A stretch of 64,000 bases of DNA from Gordonia sp. SL306 (GCF_026625785.1 NZ_CP113063.1:5296970-5360969); one strand, 5' to 3'. Shown: positions 7,226 to 16,270, counted from the stretch's first letter. Notes: a model not told the origin generated them from the letters alone. A program made the numbers and translations.

Positions 7226-9403
7226 ATGTCTGACCGGATCAACGTCAACGGGCTGCAGGTCGCTTCCGTCCTGTACGACTTCATCAACAACGAGGCGTTG
7301 CCCGGCACCGGTGTAGACCCCGACGCCTTCTGGACGGGTGCGGCCTCGGTGATCACCGACCTGGCGCCCCGCAACCGTGAGCTGCTGTCCGTGCGCGACG
7401 ATCTGCAGGCGAAGATCGACCAGTGGCACCGCGATCATCCCGCGACCGCAGGCGATCTGGACTTCGACACCTACAAGGCCTTCCTCACCGAGATCGGTTA
7501 CCTGGTCGATCCGCCTGCCGACTTCCAGATCGGGACCGAGAACGTCGACCGCGAGATCGCCGAGACGGCGGGCCCGCAGCTGGTCGTCCCGATCCTCAAC
7601 GCGCGCTTCGCACTCAACGCCTCCAACGCTCGGTGGGGCTCGCTCTACGACGCCCTGTACGGCACCGACGCCATCCCCGAGACCGGCGGCGCCGAGAAGG
7701 GCTCCTCCTACAACAAGGTGCGCGGCGACAAGGTCATCGCGTACGCGAAGGACTTCCTGGACAAGGCCGTCCCGCTCGAGCAGTGCAGCTACACCGACGT
7801 GACGGCGTTCGCGGTGGTCGACTCTGCTGTCCAGGTCACCCTCGCCGACGGCACGACCTCCGGTCTCGCCGATCCGTCGGCGTTCACGGGCTACCGCGGC
7901 GATGCCGCCGCCCCGACGTCGATCCTGTTGCGCAACAACGGCCTCTACCTCGACGTCGAGATCGATCCGTCGTCGCCGATCGGCTCGACCGATCCGGCCG
8001 GGGTGAAGGACGTCGTCGTGGAGTCGGCGATCACCACCATCATGGACTTCGAGGACTCCGTCGCCGCCGTCGACGCCGACGACAAGGTGCTCGGCTACCG
8101 GAACTGGCTGGGCCTCAACAAGGGTGACCTCAGCGAGGAGGTCGCCAAGGGCGGCAAGACCTTCACCCGCGTCCTCAACGGCAACCGCGAGTACACCGCA
8201 CCCGACGGTTCCGGTTTCGACCTGCACGGACGTTCCCTGCTGTTCGTGCGCAACGTCGGGCACCTGATGACCAACAGTGCGATTCTCGACGCCGACGGCA
8301 ACGAGGTCCCCGAGGGCATCCTCGACGGACTCTTCACGTCGTTGATCGGCATCCACGGCATGTCCCCGGAGGGACAGCAGAACTCCCGGACCGGGTCGAT
8401 CTACATCGTGAAGCCCAAGATGCACGGACCCGACGAGGTCGCCTTCACCGTCGAACTCTTCGATCGGGTGGAGAAGGTTCTCGGCCTGCCGGAGAACACC
8501 CTCAAGGTCGGGATCATGGACGAGGAGCGACGCACCACCGTCAATCTCAAGGCGTGCATCAAGGCCGCCGAGGATCGCGTCGTGTTCATCAACACCGGCT
8601 TCCTCGACCGCACCGGCGACGAGATCCACACCTCCATGGAGGCCGGCGCGATGATCCGCAAGGGCGACATGAAGCAGCAGAAGTGGATCAAGGCGTACGA
8701 GGACTTCAACGTCGACACCGGGTTGCACGCCGGTCTGCAGCACAAGGCGCAGATCGGCAAGGGCATGTGGGCGATGCCGGATCTGATGCACGACATGCTC
8801 GAGCAGAAGATCGGTCACCCGAAGGCGGGCGCCACCACCGCATGGGTGCCCTCGCCCACCGCCGCGACCCTGCATGCACTGCACTACCACCTCGTCGACG
8901 TCTTCGAGCGCCAGGACGAGATCGCCAAGCGTGATCCGGCATCGGTCGACGACATCCTCACGATCCCGCTCGCACCGAAGACCGACTGGTCGGCCGAGGA
9001 GAAGAAAGAGGAGCTCGACAACAACTGCCAGTCCATCCTCGGCTATGTGGTCCGCTGGGTCGACCAGGGCGTGGGCTGCTCCAAGGTGCCCGACATCCAC
9101 GACATCGCGCTGATGGAAGACCGTGCCACCCTGCGGATCTCCAGCCAGCTACTGGCCAACTGGCTGCATCACGGCATCGTGACCGAATCCGACATCGTGG
9201 CATCGCTCGAACGGATGGCCCCGGTGGTCGACCGACAGAACGCGGGCGACGCCACATATCACCCGATGGCACCCGATTTCGACTCCAACATCGCCTTCCA
9301 GGCGGCCAAGGAGCTTATCCTCGAAGGTGCGAAGCAGCCGAGCGGCTACACGGAGCCGATCCTGCATCGCAAGCGGCGCGAGTTCAAGGCCGCCAACGCC
9401 TGA
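7226..9403 (+). CDS. glcB: Malate synthase G
   Basis: Condenses glyoxylate with acetyl-CoA to malate: the second step of the glyoxylate shunt and the sink for glyoxylate made from other routes. At 725 residues it is the monomeric G isoform. Visible family signatures are SIYIVKPKMHGPDEVAF with the catalytic Arg region, GIMDEERRTTVNLKAC in the active-site barrel, and the late KVPDIHDIALMEDRATLRIS segment. The start MSDRINVNGLQ was chosen because AGAAAGG sits just upstream; the frame is open 12 codons further up, but those residues are not expected. It stands near gcvP, garA and mdh, all touching C2-C4 acid metabolism. In M. tuberculosis the same gene is Rv1837c. Confidence 0.97.
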   Translation: MSDRINVNGLQVASVLYDFINNEALPGTGVDPDAFWTGAASVITDLAPRNRELLSVRDDLQAKIDQWHRDHPATAGDLDFDTYKAFLTEIGYLVDPPADFQIGTENVDREIAETAGPQLVVPILNARFALNASNARWGSLYDALYGTDAIPETGGAEKGSSYNKVRGDKVIAYAKDFLDKAVPLEQCSYTDVTAFAVVDSAVQVTLADGTTSGLADPSAFTGYRGDAAAPTSILLRNNGLYLDVEIDPSSPIGSTDPAGVKDVVVESAITTIMDFEDSVAAVDADDKVLGYRNWLGLNKGDLSEEVAKGGKTFTRVLNGNREYTAPDGSGFDLHGRSLLFVRNVGHLMTNSAILDADGNEVPEGILDGLFTSLIGIHGMSPEGQQNSRTGSIYIVKPKMHGPDEVAFTVELFDRVEKVLGLPENTLKVGIMDEERRTTVNLKACIKAAEDRVVFINTGFLDRTGDEIHTSMEAGAMIRKGDMKQQKWIKAYEDFNVDTGLHAGLQHKAQIGKGMWAMPDLMHDMLEQKIGHPKAGATTAWVPSPTAATLHALHYHLVDVFERQDEIAKRDPASVDDILTIPLAPKTDWSAEEKKEELDNNCQSILGYVVRWVDQGVGCSKVPDIHDIALMEDRATLRISSQLLANWLHHGIVTESDIVASLERMAPVVDRQNAGDATYHPMAPDFDSNIAFQAAKELILEGAKQPSGYTEPILHRKRREFKAANA

Positions 9404-9517
9404 CGGGCGGGCTCCCGAGCATTCGCACAGCCCCCGCCATGGTGCCGGCACCGCGATCTCCGCTATCGTCGTCCGTTGTCACCCCGGTCAAACGGGACCG
9501 GGGTGGACGTCGGCCCG

Positions 9518-10747
9518 ATGAGCGGAAGGCAGGGGGGCTTGGCACACCATCGAAGTACTGACGGTCGCGCGGGGGTACGCGGTCGCGGTGTCAGTCGTGG
9601 CCTCGTCGGTTCCCTGTTGTCGATCATCCTGGTCGCCGCCCTGGTGCTGCTCTGGGCGCAACTCGGCGACCGGATAGACCGCCAAGGCGATCAGGCGGCG
9701 GAGAACTGCGTCGAGGGTACGACCAAGGTCCCGGTGATCGCGGATCCCGACATCGCCGACCCGCTGAAGACACTCGCGCAGGACTACGCCAAGACCCGTC
9801 CGGTGGTGCGAGATCACTGCGTGACCATCGAGGTCCGACCGGCCGATGCCAAGGTCACCCTCGACGGACTGGCCGGCACGTGGGATTCCGCCGCGCTCGG
9901 CGCCTATCCGGCTGCCTGGGTTCCGCAATCATCGATCTGGACCGCGGACCTGTCCACGGCGAAACCCGATGCGATCGACGGCAAACCCACGTCGTTGGTG
10001 TCATCTCCCGTCGTGCTCGCCACCGCGCCCCAGCTGGCCAAGGCCCTCGACGGCAAACTCGACTGGCAGCAATTGCCCACCCTGCAGAAACGCAGCAGCA
10101 GCCTCGGCGACTACGGCCTGGGCAGCTGGGGGTCGATCCGTCTCGCGATGCCCACCGGCGCGCAGTCCGACGCCACCGCGCTGTCGGCCCAGGCGGTCGC
10201 GATGCAGGTGACCCGGACCACTGGTGCACTCACCGAACAGGACGCGAGTTCGCCTCGCGTGGCGTCGAGTGTCGACGCGATGATGACGGGTGCCCCGCAG
10301 TCACCGGACGGGTCGGCGGCCGGCGCGGCGCGCTCGATCGCCGACGCCGACGACCCGGCGACCTCTGCGATCCACGCGGTGCCGATCACCGAGCAGTCGC
10401 TGTTCCAGCTGACCCGCTCGGACACCTCGGCACGGCTCTCCGAAGTGGTGCCGGACGGGCCGACCCCGATCGCCGACTATCCGATCGTCCGGATGGCGGG
10501 TTCACAGGTCTCACCCGAGCAGACCGATGCGGTGTCCGAGTTCTTCGACTTCGTGAGCAAGCCGGACCAGCTCGGCAAACTCACCGCACTCGGATTCCGC
10601 GGCGACGCCCCCATGCCCGAGCCGAACGCGACCGTGACGTTCCCGATCACCGATAACCCGATGCCGAACCCCGAGGACGCCGCGACGGTCACCATCAATC
10701 GCCTCGTCTACGGGCCCGACAGCGGCCCCAAGCCCGGCGGGAACTGA
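9518..10747 (+). CDS. Membrane-anchored substrate-binding-like protein (Rv1836c-like, no VWA domain)
   Basis: A basic N terminus (about 30 residues) is followed by one hydrophobic helix (GLVGSLLSIILVAALVLLW), then an exported domain of about 350 residues with two Cys (ENCVEG, RDHCVTIEV) likely to pair outside the cell. The exported part resembles type-2 periplasmic binding folds: VIADPDIADPL, SSPVVLATAPQLAKAL, LGSWGSIRLAMPTG and a late TPIADYPIVRMAGS. By recollection the M. tuberculosis counterpart Rv1836c has this part plus a C-terminal VWA domain; here the protein stops after the binding-like part. Start is uncertain: ATG chosen; the TTG at 9539 has the better ribosome site (GGAAGG). Ligand unknown. 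Convergent with gcvP. Confidence 0.75.
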   Translation: MSGRQGGLAHHRSTDGRAGVRGRGVSRGLVGSLLSIILVAALVLLWAQLGDRIDRQGDQAAENCVEGTTKVPVIADPDIADPLKTLAQDYAKTRPVVRDHCVTIEVRPADAKVTLDGLAGTWDSAALGAYPAAWVPQSSIWTADLSTAKPDAIDGKPTSLVSSPVVLATAPQLAKALDGKLDWQQLPTLQKRSSSLGDYGLGSWGSIRLAMPTGAQSDATALSAQAVAMQVTRTTGALTEQDASSPRVASSVDAMMTGAPQSPDGSAAGAARSIADADDPATSAIHAVPITEQSLFQLTRSDTSARLSEVVPDGPTPIADYPIVRMAGSQVSPEQTDAVSEFFDFVSKPDQLGKLTALGFRGDAPMPEPNATVTFPITDNPMPNPEDAATVTINRLVYGPDSGPKPGGN

Positions 10748-10771
10748 CCCGCAGTTCAGGCCCGGGCGCCC

Positions 10772-13669
10772 TCAGCTGCTGAACGCCTCGATCGGTGGGC
10801 AACTGCACACCAGGTTCCGGTCGCCGAAGGCGTTGTCGATCCGGCGCACCGCCGGCCACACCTTGGCCCGTCCGCCTGCCGACGGGAGACCGAGCGGATA
10901 AACCGCGAGTTCCCGCGAATACGGATGATCCCACTCCCCGACCAGCGCCTCGGCGGTGTGCGGGGCGCCCCGCAACGGGTTCTCGTCGACGGACCATTCG
11001 CCCGAGCCGACCCGGTCGATCTCGGCACGAATGGCGATCATCGCCTCGCAGAACGCGTCGAGTTCGTCGAGATTCTCACTCTCGGTCGGCTCGACCATCA
11101 GTGTCCCGGCGACCGGGAAACTCATCGTCGGCGCGTGGAAACCGTAGTCGGCCAAGCGTTTTGCCACGTCGTCGACGGTCACGCCGGTCGCCTTGGTCAG
11201 CTGCCGCAGATCCAGGATGCACTCGTGCGCGACGAATCCCTCGCCGTCGGTTCGCGCTGCTTCGCTGCCGCGGCCCGTGTAGAGCACCGGGTAGTGTCCG
11301 CGCAGCCGGCGGGCGATGTAGTTGGCCGACGCGATCGCCGTCAGTGTGGCGCGGCGTAGACCATCCGCGCCCATCATCGCGATGTAGGCGTAGGTGATCG
11401 GCAGGATCGAGGCCGAACCGTACGGGGCGGCCGATATCGTGCCCTCCGACGACAGTTCGTCAGCGAGGGGATGACCCGGCAGGAACGGCGCGAGATGCGC
11501 GCGCACGGCGACCGGCCCGACCCCGGGCCCTCCTCCCCCGTGCGGGATGCAGAACGTCTTGTGCAGGTTCAGGTGGCTGACGTCACCGCCGAACCGGCCC
11601 GGCCGGGCCACTCCGACAAGCGCGTTGAGGTTGGCGCCGTCGACATAGACCTGGCCACCTGCGTCATGCACGGCCGCGCAGATCTCCTCGATGTCGTGCT
11701 CGAAAACACCATGGGTGGACGGATACGTGATCATGATGGCCGCCAGTGCGTCCCGATGCTTGTCGATCTTGACGCGCAGGTCGTCGACGTCGACGTCGCC
11801 GTTCTCGCGGCACCCGACGACCACCACTCGCATCCCCGCCATCACCGCGGATGCGGCGTTGGTGCCGTGGGCGCTCGACGGGATCAGGCAGACGTCGCGG
11901 TCCGCCTCGTCCCGGCTGCGGTGGTACCGCCGAATCGCCAGGAGGCCCGCGTACTCGCCCTGTGAGCCGGCGTTCGGCTGCAGGCTGACCCGGTCGTAGC
12001 CGGTGATCGTGACCAGCCAGTCCTCCAGCGTCGTGATGAGTTCACGGATCCCGGTGGTGTCGGAGGTCGGCGCAAACGGATGCAGGCGCGCGAACCCGGG
12101 CCAGGTGACCGGTTCCATCTCCGCGGTCGCATTGAGCTTCATCGTGCAGGAACCGAGCGGGATCATGCTCCGGTCTAGTGCGATGTCCTTGTCGGACAGC
12201 GCGCGCAGGTACCTCAGCATCGACGTCTCGGTGCGGTACCGGTTGAACGCCGGGTGCGTGAGGAAGTCGCTCTGCCGTGTCTCGATCGGCTGCGCGAACG
12301 AATGACGCCGGACCCCTTCGGCACTGAACGCACGGAGCACGGCGGCCAGGTCGGCGTCGGTGGTCGTCTCGTCGCAGGCGATGCCGACCGAGTCCGCGTC
12401 GATACGCCGCAGGTTGATGTTGCCGTCGCGTTTGGCGTTCGCGACGATCGCGTCGGCCTGGCCGGGTGCGCGCACCACGATGGTGTCGAAGAACGAGGAG
12501 TGCGCGATCGAGAAGCCGGCGACCGTCAGGCTGTCGGCCAGGAACACCGCGCCGTCGTGCACCCGCCGGGCGATCGCGCGCAGACCGTCCGCGCCGTGGT
12601 ACGAGGCGTACATGGCAGCCATCACGGCGAGCAGCACCTGGGCGGTGCAGATGTTGCTGGTGGCCTTCTCCCGTCGGATGTGCTGTTCACGTGTCTGCAG
12701 TGACAGCCGATAGGCGAGGTTGCCGTCGGCGTCCTTGGAGACGCCGACGAGCCGTCCCGGCAACTGTCGCGCGTGGGCGGAGTGCACTGCCAGGTAACCG
12801 GCGTGCGGACCGCCGAACCCCATCGGCACGCCGAACCGCTGGGTGGTACCGAAGCACACGTCGGCACCCTGTTCACCCGGAGGTGTGATCAACGTCAGCG
12901 CCAGCAGATCCGCCCCGACCGAGACCAACGCGCCGCGATCGTGCGCGGCCGCGATGATCGGCGCGACGTCGAGGATCCGGCCGGACGAGCCCGGGACCTG
13001 GAGCACCACTCCGAAGAAGTCACCGTCGGGCAGGCCGCATCCGGGCAGCGATGGATGCAACGACGCCTCGACCAGTTCGATCCCGAGCGGCTCGGCCCGT
13101 GTGTCGAGCAGAGCGCGCGTCTGCGGGAACAGATCGGCGTCGACCACGAGGCGCGGTGAGCGGGACTTGCCCGCACGGCGCATCAGGGTCATCGCCTCGG
13201 CGGCGGCGGTCGCCTCGTCGAGCATCGACGCGTTGGCGACCTCCATCGCGGTGAGGTCGGCGACCATGGTCTGGAAGTTCAGCAGGGCCTCGAGTCGTCC
13301 CTGGCTGATCTCCGGCTGATACGGCGTGTACGCGGTGTACCAGGCCGGGTTCTCCAGCACGTTCCGCAGGATGACCGGCGGGGTGAAGGTGTCGTGGTAG
13401 CCGAGCCCGATCATCGATCGGGCGACCACGTTGCGGGACGCGAGCTCGGCGAGGCGATCGTGCACATCGTGTTCACCGATGGCGGGTGGCAGTGCTTGCA
13501 GACCGTTGGCACCCGGGTCGTCGGCGATCACGGACGGGACGACCCGTTCGGCGAGTTCGTCGAGCGACGAGACCCCGATCTCGGCAAGGATGCGGTCGGT
13601 CTCGGCGGGATCGGGACCGACATGGCGGTCGATGAAGGTCACCGGATCGGACGCGGAAGTGGCGGGCAT
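10772..13669 (-). CDS. gcvP: Glycine dehydrogenase (decarboxylating), P protein of the glycine cleavage system
   Basis: PLP enzyme that decarboxylates glycine and transfers the aminomethyl group to lipoyl-GcvH. At 965 residues it is the single-chain form in which both halves are fused. The PLP-binding Lys lies in NLHKTFCIPHGGGGPG near residue 700; the N-terminal half holds RHVGP and LGYHDTFTPPVILRN, typical of the fold. The start ATG follows GAGAGG about 12 bases upstream. Its long leader contains a tandem glycine riboswitch, so expression should respond to glycine. Its partner gcvH is about 3.5 kb upstream on the same strand, separated by garA and regulators; gcvT is not in the window. Confidence 0.97.
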   Translation of the reverse strand: MPATSASDPVTFIDRHVGPDPAETDRILAEIGVSSLDELAERVVPSVIADDPGANGLQALPPAIGEHDVHDRLAELASRNVVARSMIGLGYHDTFTPPVILRNVLENPAWYTAYTPYQPEISQGRLEALLNFQTMVADLTAMEVANASMLDEATAAAEAMTLMRRAGKSRSPRLVVDADLFPQTRALLDTRAEPLGIELVEASLHPSLPGCGLPDGDFFGVVLQVPGSSGRILDVAPIIAAAHDRGALVSVGADLLALTLITPPGEQGADVCFGTTQRFGVPMGFGGPHAGYLAVHSAHARQLPGRLVGVSKDADGNLAYRLSLQTREQHIRREKATSNICTAQVLLAVMAAMYASYHGADGLRAIARRVHDGAVFLADSLTVAGFSIAHSSFFDTIVVRAPGQADAIVANAKRDGNINLRRIDADSVGIACDETTTDADLAAVLRAFSAEGVRRHSFAQPIETRQSDFLTHPAFNRYRTETSMLRYLRALSDKDIALDRSMIPLGSCTMKLNATAEMEPVTWPGFARLHPFAPTSDTTGIRELITTLEDWLVTITGYDRVSLQPNAGSQGEYAGLLAIRRYHRSRDEADRDVCLIPSSAHGTNAASAVMAGMRVVVVGCRENGDVDVDDLRVKIDKHRDALAAIMITYPSTHGVFEHDIEEICAAVHDAGGQVYVDGANLNALVGVARPGRFGGDVSHLNLHKTFCIPHGGGGPGVGPVAVRAHLAPFLPGHPLADELSSEGTISAAPYGSASILPITYAYIAMMGADGLRRATLTAIASANYIARRLRGHYPVLYTGRGSEAARTDGEGFVAHECILDLRQLTKATGVTVDDVAKRLADYGFHAPTMSFPVAGTLMVEPTESENLDELDAFCEAMIAIRAEIDRVGSGEWSVDENPLRGAPHTAEALVGEWDHPYSRELAVYPLGLPSAGGRAKVWPAVRRIDNAFGDRNLVCSCPPIEAFSS

Positions 13670-13737
13670 GACAGGTCAACCTCTCGGCGGTCTGCGGCCC
13701 TCCCCCTCTGTCATATCCGGGATCCGCAGCACGGATG

Positions 13738-13926
13738 CCAGACGCCTGAGAGATTCGGTCGTTCCGGGACACCGGAGCGGCCTTTCACCGTGGGCGGGCC
13801 CGGGTCTCCCCGGGTCACTTTCCAGAGACGCCGTCAACACCACGGTCCTGGGTGCCTGAGAGTTTGACGAGGAGGTGTTGCTCCTTCGGCGGCCACCCCA
13901 ACCCGATCGGTGGCGCTCTCCCGTGA
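13738..13926 (-). promoter_or_regulatory. Tandem glycine riboswitch in the gcvP leader
   Basis: Read on the minus strand, the leader has two copies of the glycine-aptamer 3' core CTCTCAGGC (plus-strand 13854-13862 and 13744-13752), each preceded by the partner core: GGGAGAG at the 5' end and CCGAAGGAGCAA for aptamer 1, and CTCTGGAAAG with GGTGAAAGG for aptamer 2. Two aptamers in a row in front of gcvP is the classic cooperative arrangement. About 70 bases remain between aptamer 2 and the ATG, room for an expression platform; I see no clear run of T for a terminator, so control may act on translation initiation. Family identification is by recognised consensus, not by a covariance search. Confidence 0.88.
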
Positions 13927-13935
13927 CGTAGCGAC

Positions 13936-13958
13936 GCCCACCCAGTATACGGGTGGGC
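13936..13958 (-). promoter_or_regulatory. gcvP promoter: -10 box TATACT inside a perfect inverted repeat
   Basis: The minus-strand -10 box TATACT (13944-13949) lies about 17 bases ahead of the riboswitch, so transcription should start near 13937. It is enclosed by a perfect 8-base inverted repeat, GCCCACCC (13936-13943) and GGGTGGGC (13951-13958). This would suit a dimeric repressor or activator and adds a DNA-level control to the riboswitch. Confidence 0.6.
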
Positions 13959-14009
13959 GACTGCTCTGCAGTTCAACCCCGCAGTGGAGCTGCCGGAGCG
14001 GTTGGCGGG

Positions 14010-14657
14010 TCAGCCGGTGCGGCGGGTCCGGTTCTTACGACGCGCCGCCAATTCGTCCTCCGGGGCGGTCTCGGTCACACCGCCGTCGGCGCGTTCACCC
14101 GGGAAATCGGCGATGGTGCCGGTCAATTCGCGCATCGCCCCGCTCACCGCGATCCCGAAGACACCCTGGCCGCCCTGAAGCAGGTCGACGACCTCCTCGG
14201 CAGAGGTGCACTCGTAGACGGTCGTCCCGTCGGAGAAGAGGGTGATCCGGGCGAGATCCTCGACGCCGCGCTTGCGGAGATGATCGACCGCGACACGGAT
14301 GTTCTGCAATGAGATCCCGGTGTCGAGGAGACGCTTGACGATCTTCAGGACCAGGATGTCCTTGAACGAGTACAGACGCTGGCTACCCGAACCGGCAGCA
14401 CCCCGGATCGACGGCACCACCAGCGAGGTGCGGGCCCAGTAGTCGAGCTGCCGATAGGTGATGCCGGCGATCTGGCACGCACTCGGCACCCGGTAGCCGA
14501 CCAGCTCGTCGGGCACCGTGTCGTTCGGGAACAGGCCCGGCGCGATGTCTTCCAGGCTGCCCTGCGTCGCGGACCGGGTACGGGCGTTCTCGGCGGCACC
14601 GTCAGGTGCCGCATCCGTCGGTGACGTCACTCCGTCGTCGAACGGCTTATCGCCCAC
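14010..14657 (-). CDS. MerR-family transcriptional regulator (Rv1830-like)
   Basis: A 215-residue DNA-binding protein. A disordered, polar N terminus (about 50 residues) precedes a MerR-type winged helix: YRVPSACQIAGITYRQLDYWARTSLV with the RQLDYW recognition-helix sequence, then SQRLYSFKDILVLKIVKRLLDTGISLQNIRVAVDHLRK. The C terminus has a small domain (TTVYECTSAEEVVDLLQGGQG) and a basic tail (RRKNRTRR). No Cys pair typical of metal-sensing MerR proteins is seen. It is the second MerR gene of the garA cluster and lies just upstream of the gcvP riboswitch on the same strand. Target unknown; glycine or nitrogen metabolism genes are an inference from context. Confidence 0.85.
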   Translation of the reverse strand: MGDKPFDDGVTSPTDAAPDGAAENARTRSATQGSLEDIAPGLFPNDTVPDELVGYRVPSACQIAGITYRQLDYWARTSLVVPSIRGAAGSGSQRLYSFKDILVLKIVKRLLDTGISLQNIRVAVDHLRKRGVEDLARITLFSDGTTVYECTSAEEVVDLLQGGQGVFGIAVSGAMRELTGTIADFPGERADGGVTETAPEDELAARRKNRTRRTG

Positions 14658-14845
14658 TGCAGACTCCCTCGCAACGTCTGGACCGACTCGACAGGCTCCG
14701 AACCTCGAAGAGCGGCCTCGAGGACTGCTTCAACAGTACGCGCCTGACGGACGATCATCCTCCGTCCCCGCCGAAAACGGGCGACGTGTGAACGGTAGGT
14801 CGGGCGGGAGTCCCAAATCAACGCGACGCGCGGTGCAACCTCAAC

Positions 14846-14856
14846 CTCAACTTGAG
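14846..14856 (-). promoter_or_regulatory. Candidate MerR operator upstream of the Rv1830-like gene
   Basis: CTCAACTTGAG is an 11-base palindrome within a repetitive stretch (AACCTC repeated, then AACTTGAG). It lies in the 248-base gap between the bifunctional nuclease gene and this MerR gene, where an autoregulatory site might be expected. Short, so chance occurrence is possible. Confidence 0.25.
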
Positions 14857-14905
14857 ATCGAGCAAACGGTGACCCGACAGTGTCCGTTCCGTGACCAAAC
14901 GGGAC

Positions 14906-15412
14906 TCAGGTTCCGCCGCTCGCCTTGAAATCATCCGGTGAGACGTTGTCGAGGAATTCCTTGAACTTCTCCACCTCGTCCTCTTTCCCATCGCCCGGTT
15001 CGCCCTCGGAGCCGTCCTCGTCCGGGATCAGCAACCCGGCCTCGGTCAGCACATCCTCCTCGGCGACGATCGGCACTCCGGCCCGCATCGCCACCGCGAT
15101 GGAATCCGACGGACGCGCCGACACCCGCAGGTCGTCCGCGAAGACCATCTCCGCGTAGAACGTGCCCTCTTGCATGTCGACGATCCGAACCTCTTTCAGG
15201 GTTCGCCCGAATTCGGTGATCAGGTTGACGATCAGATCGTGCGTGAGCGGCCTCGGCGGTTCGATGCCCTTCTGCTGCAAGGCGATCGACGCGGCTTCGC
15301 TCTGCCCGATCCAGATCGGTAGGTAGCGTTCACCTTCGACCTCGCGCAGCAGCAATACCGGCTGGCTCTGTGGCGGCTCGACCCGAATGCCCACGACTCG
15401 CATTTCGCCCAT
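14906..15412 (-). CDS. Bifunctional nuclease family protein (DUF151, Rv1829-like)
   Basis: A 168-residue cytosolic protein of the bifunctional nuclease (BFN, DUF151) family; members have been reported to have DNase/RNase activity, but the role in Actinobacteria is unsettled. Family features seen are the start MRVVGIRVEPPQSQPVLLLRE, then YLPIWIGQSEAASIALQQKG, PRPLTHDLI and SARPSDSIAVAMR. The C-terminal 40 residues are acidic (DEDGSEGEPGDGKEDEVEKF) and outside the domain. It sits between the two MerR genes in the same order as in M. tuberculosis (Rv1828-Rv1829-Rv1830), an arrangement conserved enough to suggest a functional link. The ATG has GAGGAAGCGGG upstream. Confidence 0.88.
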   Translation of the reverse strand: MGEMRVVGIRVEPPQSQPVLLLREVEGERYLPIWIGQSEAASIALQQKGIEPPRPLTHDLIVNLITEFGRTLKEVRIVDMQEGTFYAEMVFADDLRVSARPSDSIAVAMRAGVPIVAEEDVLTEAGLLIPDEDGSEGEPGDGKEDEVEKFKEFLDNVSPDDFKASGGT

Positions 15413-15540
15413 CTAGCACCCGCTTCCTCGTGATCGCCAGGACACTACTCGACGGCCCCGTTCGCCACGTCCCGGCGCCGTATATCGATGTCAACGACGC
15501 TACACCGCGTCGCGCCGCCGCGACGGGAGTCGCGGACCGA

Positions 15541-16266
15541 TCAGTCCAGCACGCCCCGGACGGCGGCCTTGACCAACTGGGTGTGCAGGGTCACCGACAG
15601 CGCCGCGATCTCCCGGGCCAACTCCTCGGCCCGATCCCGGGCACCCGTGCCCTTGCCCTTGGCGATCGGATTCGCGATCTGCGCAACCAATCCGGCCTCA
15701 CGATCCGCGGAGACCTTGAAGGCGCGGAGGTGACGGGTCTCCACGCCGTAATTCGCCAACGCGGCGGCGGCCTCCACCAGACGAACCGCATCCTCGTCGA
15801 AGAATCCCGCAGGCCCCGGTGTCAGCAGCCCGTTGCGGAGCAACTCCGTCACGAACGCCGAGTCGACCCCGGTTCGTTCGATCAGTGTCTCCCGCGAGAC
15901 CCGGCCGCCGCGCGAACCGAAATCCGTGGCCGGGGCGACCGCGTTGCGTGCGGCGGACAACAACCGGGTGCCCCCGGCGCCTGCGCCTCCCTCACCGCGA
16001 TCGATCGCCTCGAGTTGCTCCTTGATCACCTTGAGCGGCAGGTAGCGGTCACGCTGGGCGGTCAGGACGAACCTGAGCCGCTCACAGTCGTTCGTGCTGA
16101 ACCTGCGATAACCCGACGGCGCGCGTTCGGGCGTGATCAACCCCTCGGACTCCAGGAACCGGATCTTCGAGATCGTCACGTCCGGGAAGTCCTCACGCAG
16201 CAGCGCCAGGACAGAGCCGATCGACATCGACCCTTCTCCGTGCTGACCCGCCGACGACGCGGTCAC
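15541..16266 (-). CDS. MerR-family transcriptional regulator (Rv1828-like)
   Basis: Winged-helix regulator with the family start MSIGSVLALLREDFPDVTISKIRFLESEGLI and SGYRRFSTNDCERLRFVL, i.e. MerR DNA-binding domain in about the first 90 residues, followed by a longer C-terminal domain (SRETLIERTGVD, FFDEDAVRLVEAAAAL, ETRHLRAFKVSADREAGL) found in the Rv1828 group. The GTG chosen is five bases past the garA stop and gives 13 residues before MSIG, as in the mycobacterial protein. The ATG at 16227 has a stronger ribosome site (GGAGAAGGG) and could be the main start. Probably cotranscribed with garA. Effector unknown. Confidence 0.87.
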   Translation of the reverse strand: MTASSAGQHGEGSMSIGSVLALLREDFPDVTISKIRFLESEGLITPERAPSGYRRFSTNDCERLRFVLTAQRDRYLPLKVIKEQLEAIDRGEGGAGAGGTRLLSAARNAVAPATDFGSRGGRVSRETLIERTGVDSAFVTELLRNGLLTPGPAGFFDEDAVRLVEAAAALANYGVETRHLRAFKVSADREAGLVAQIANPIAKGKGTGARDRAEELAREIAALSVTLHTQLVKAAVRGVLD

Positions 16267-16270
16267 GAGG

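Noticed and set aside
7175..9100. 641-codon minus-strand frame opposite glcB
   Set aside because: Shadow of malate synthase; composition is that of a reversed high-GC gene, with no domain.
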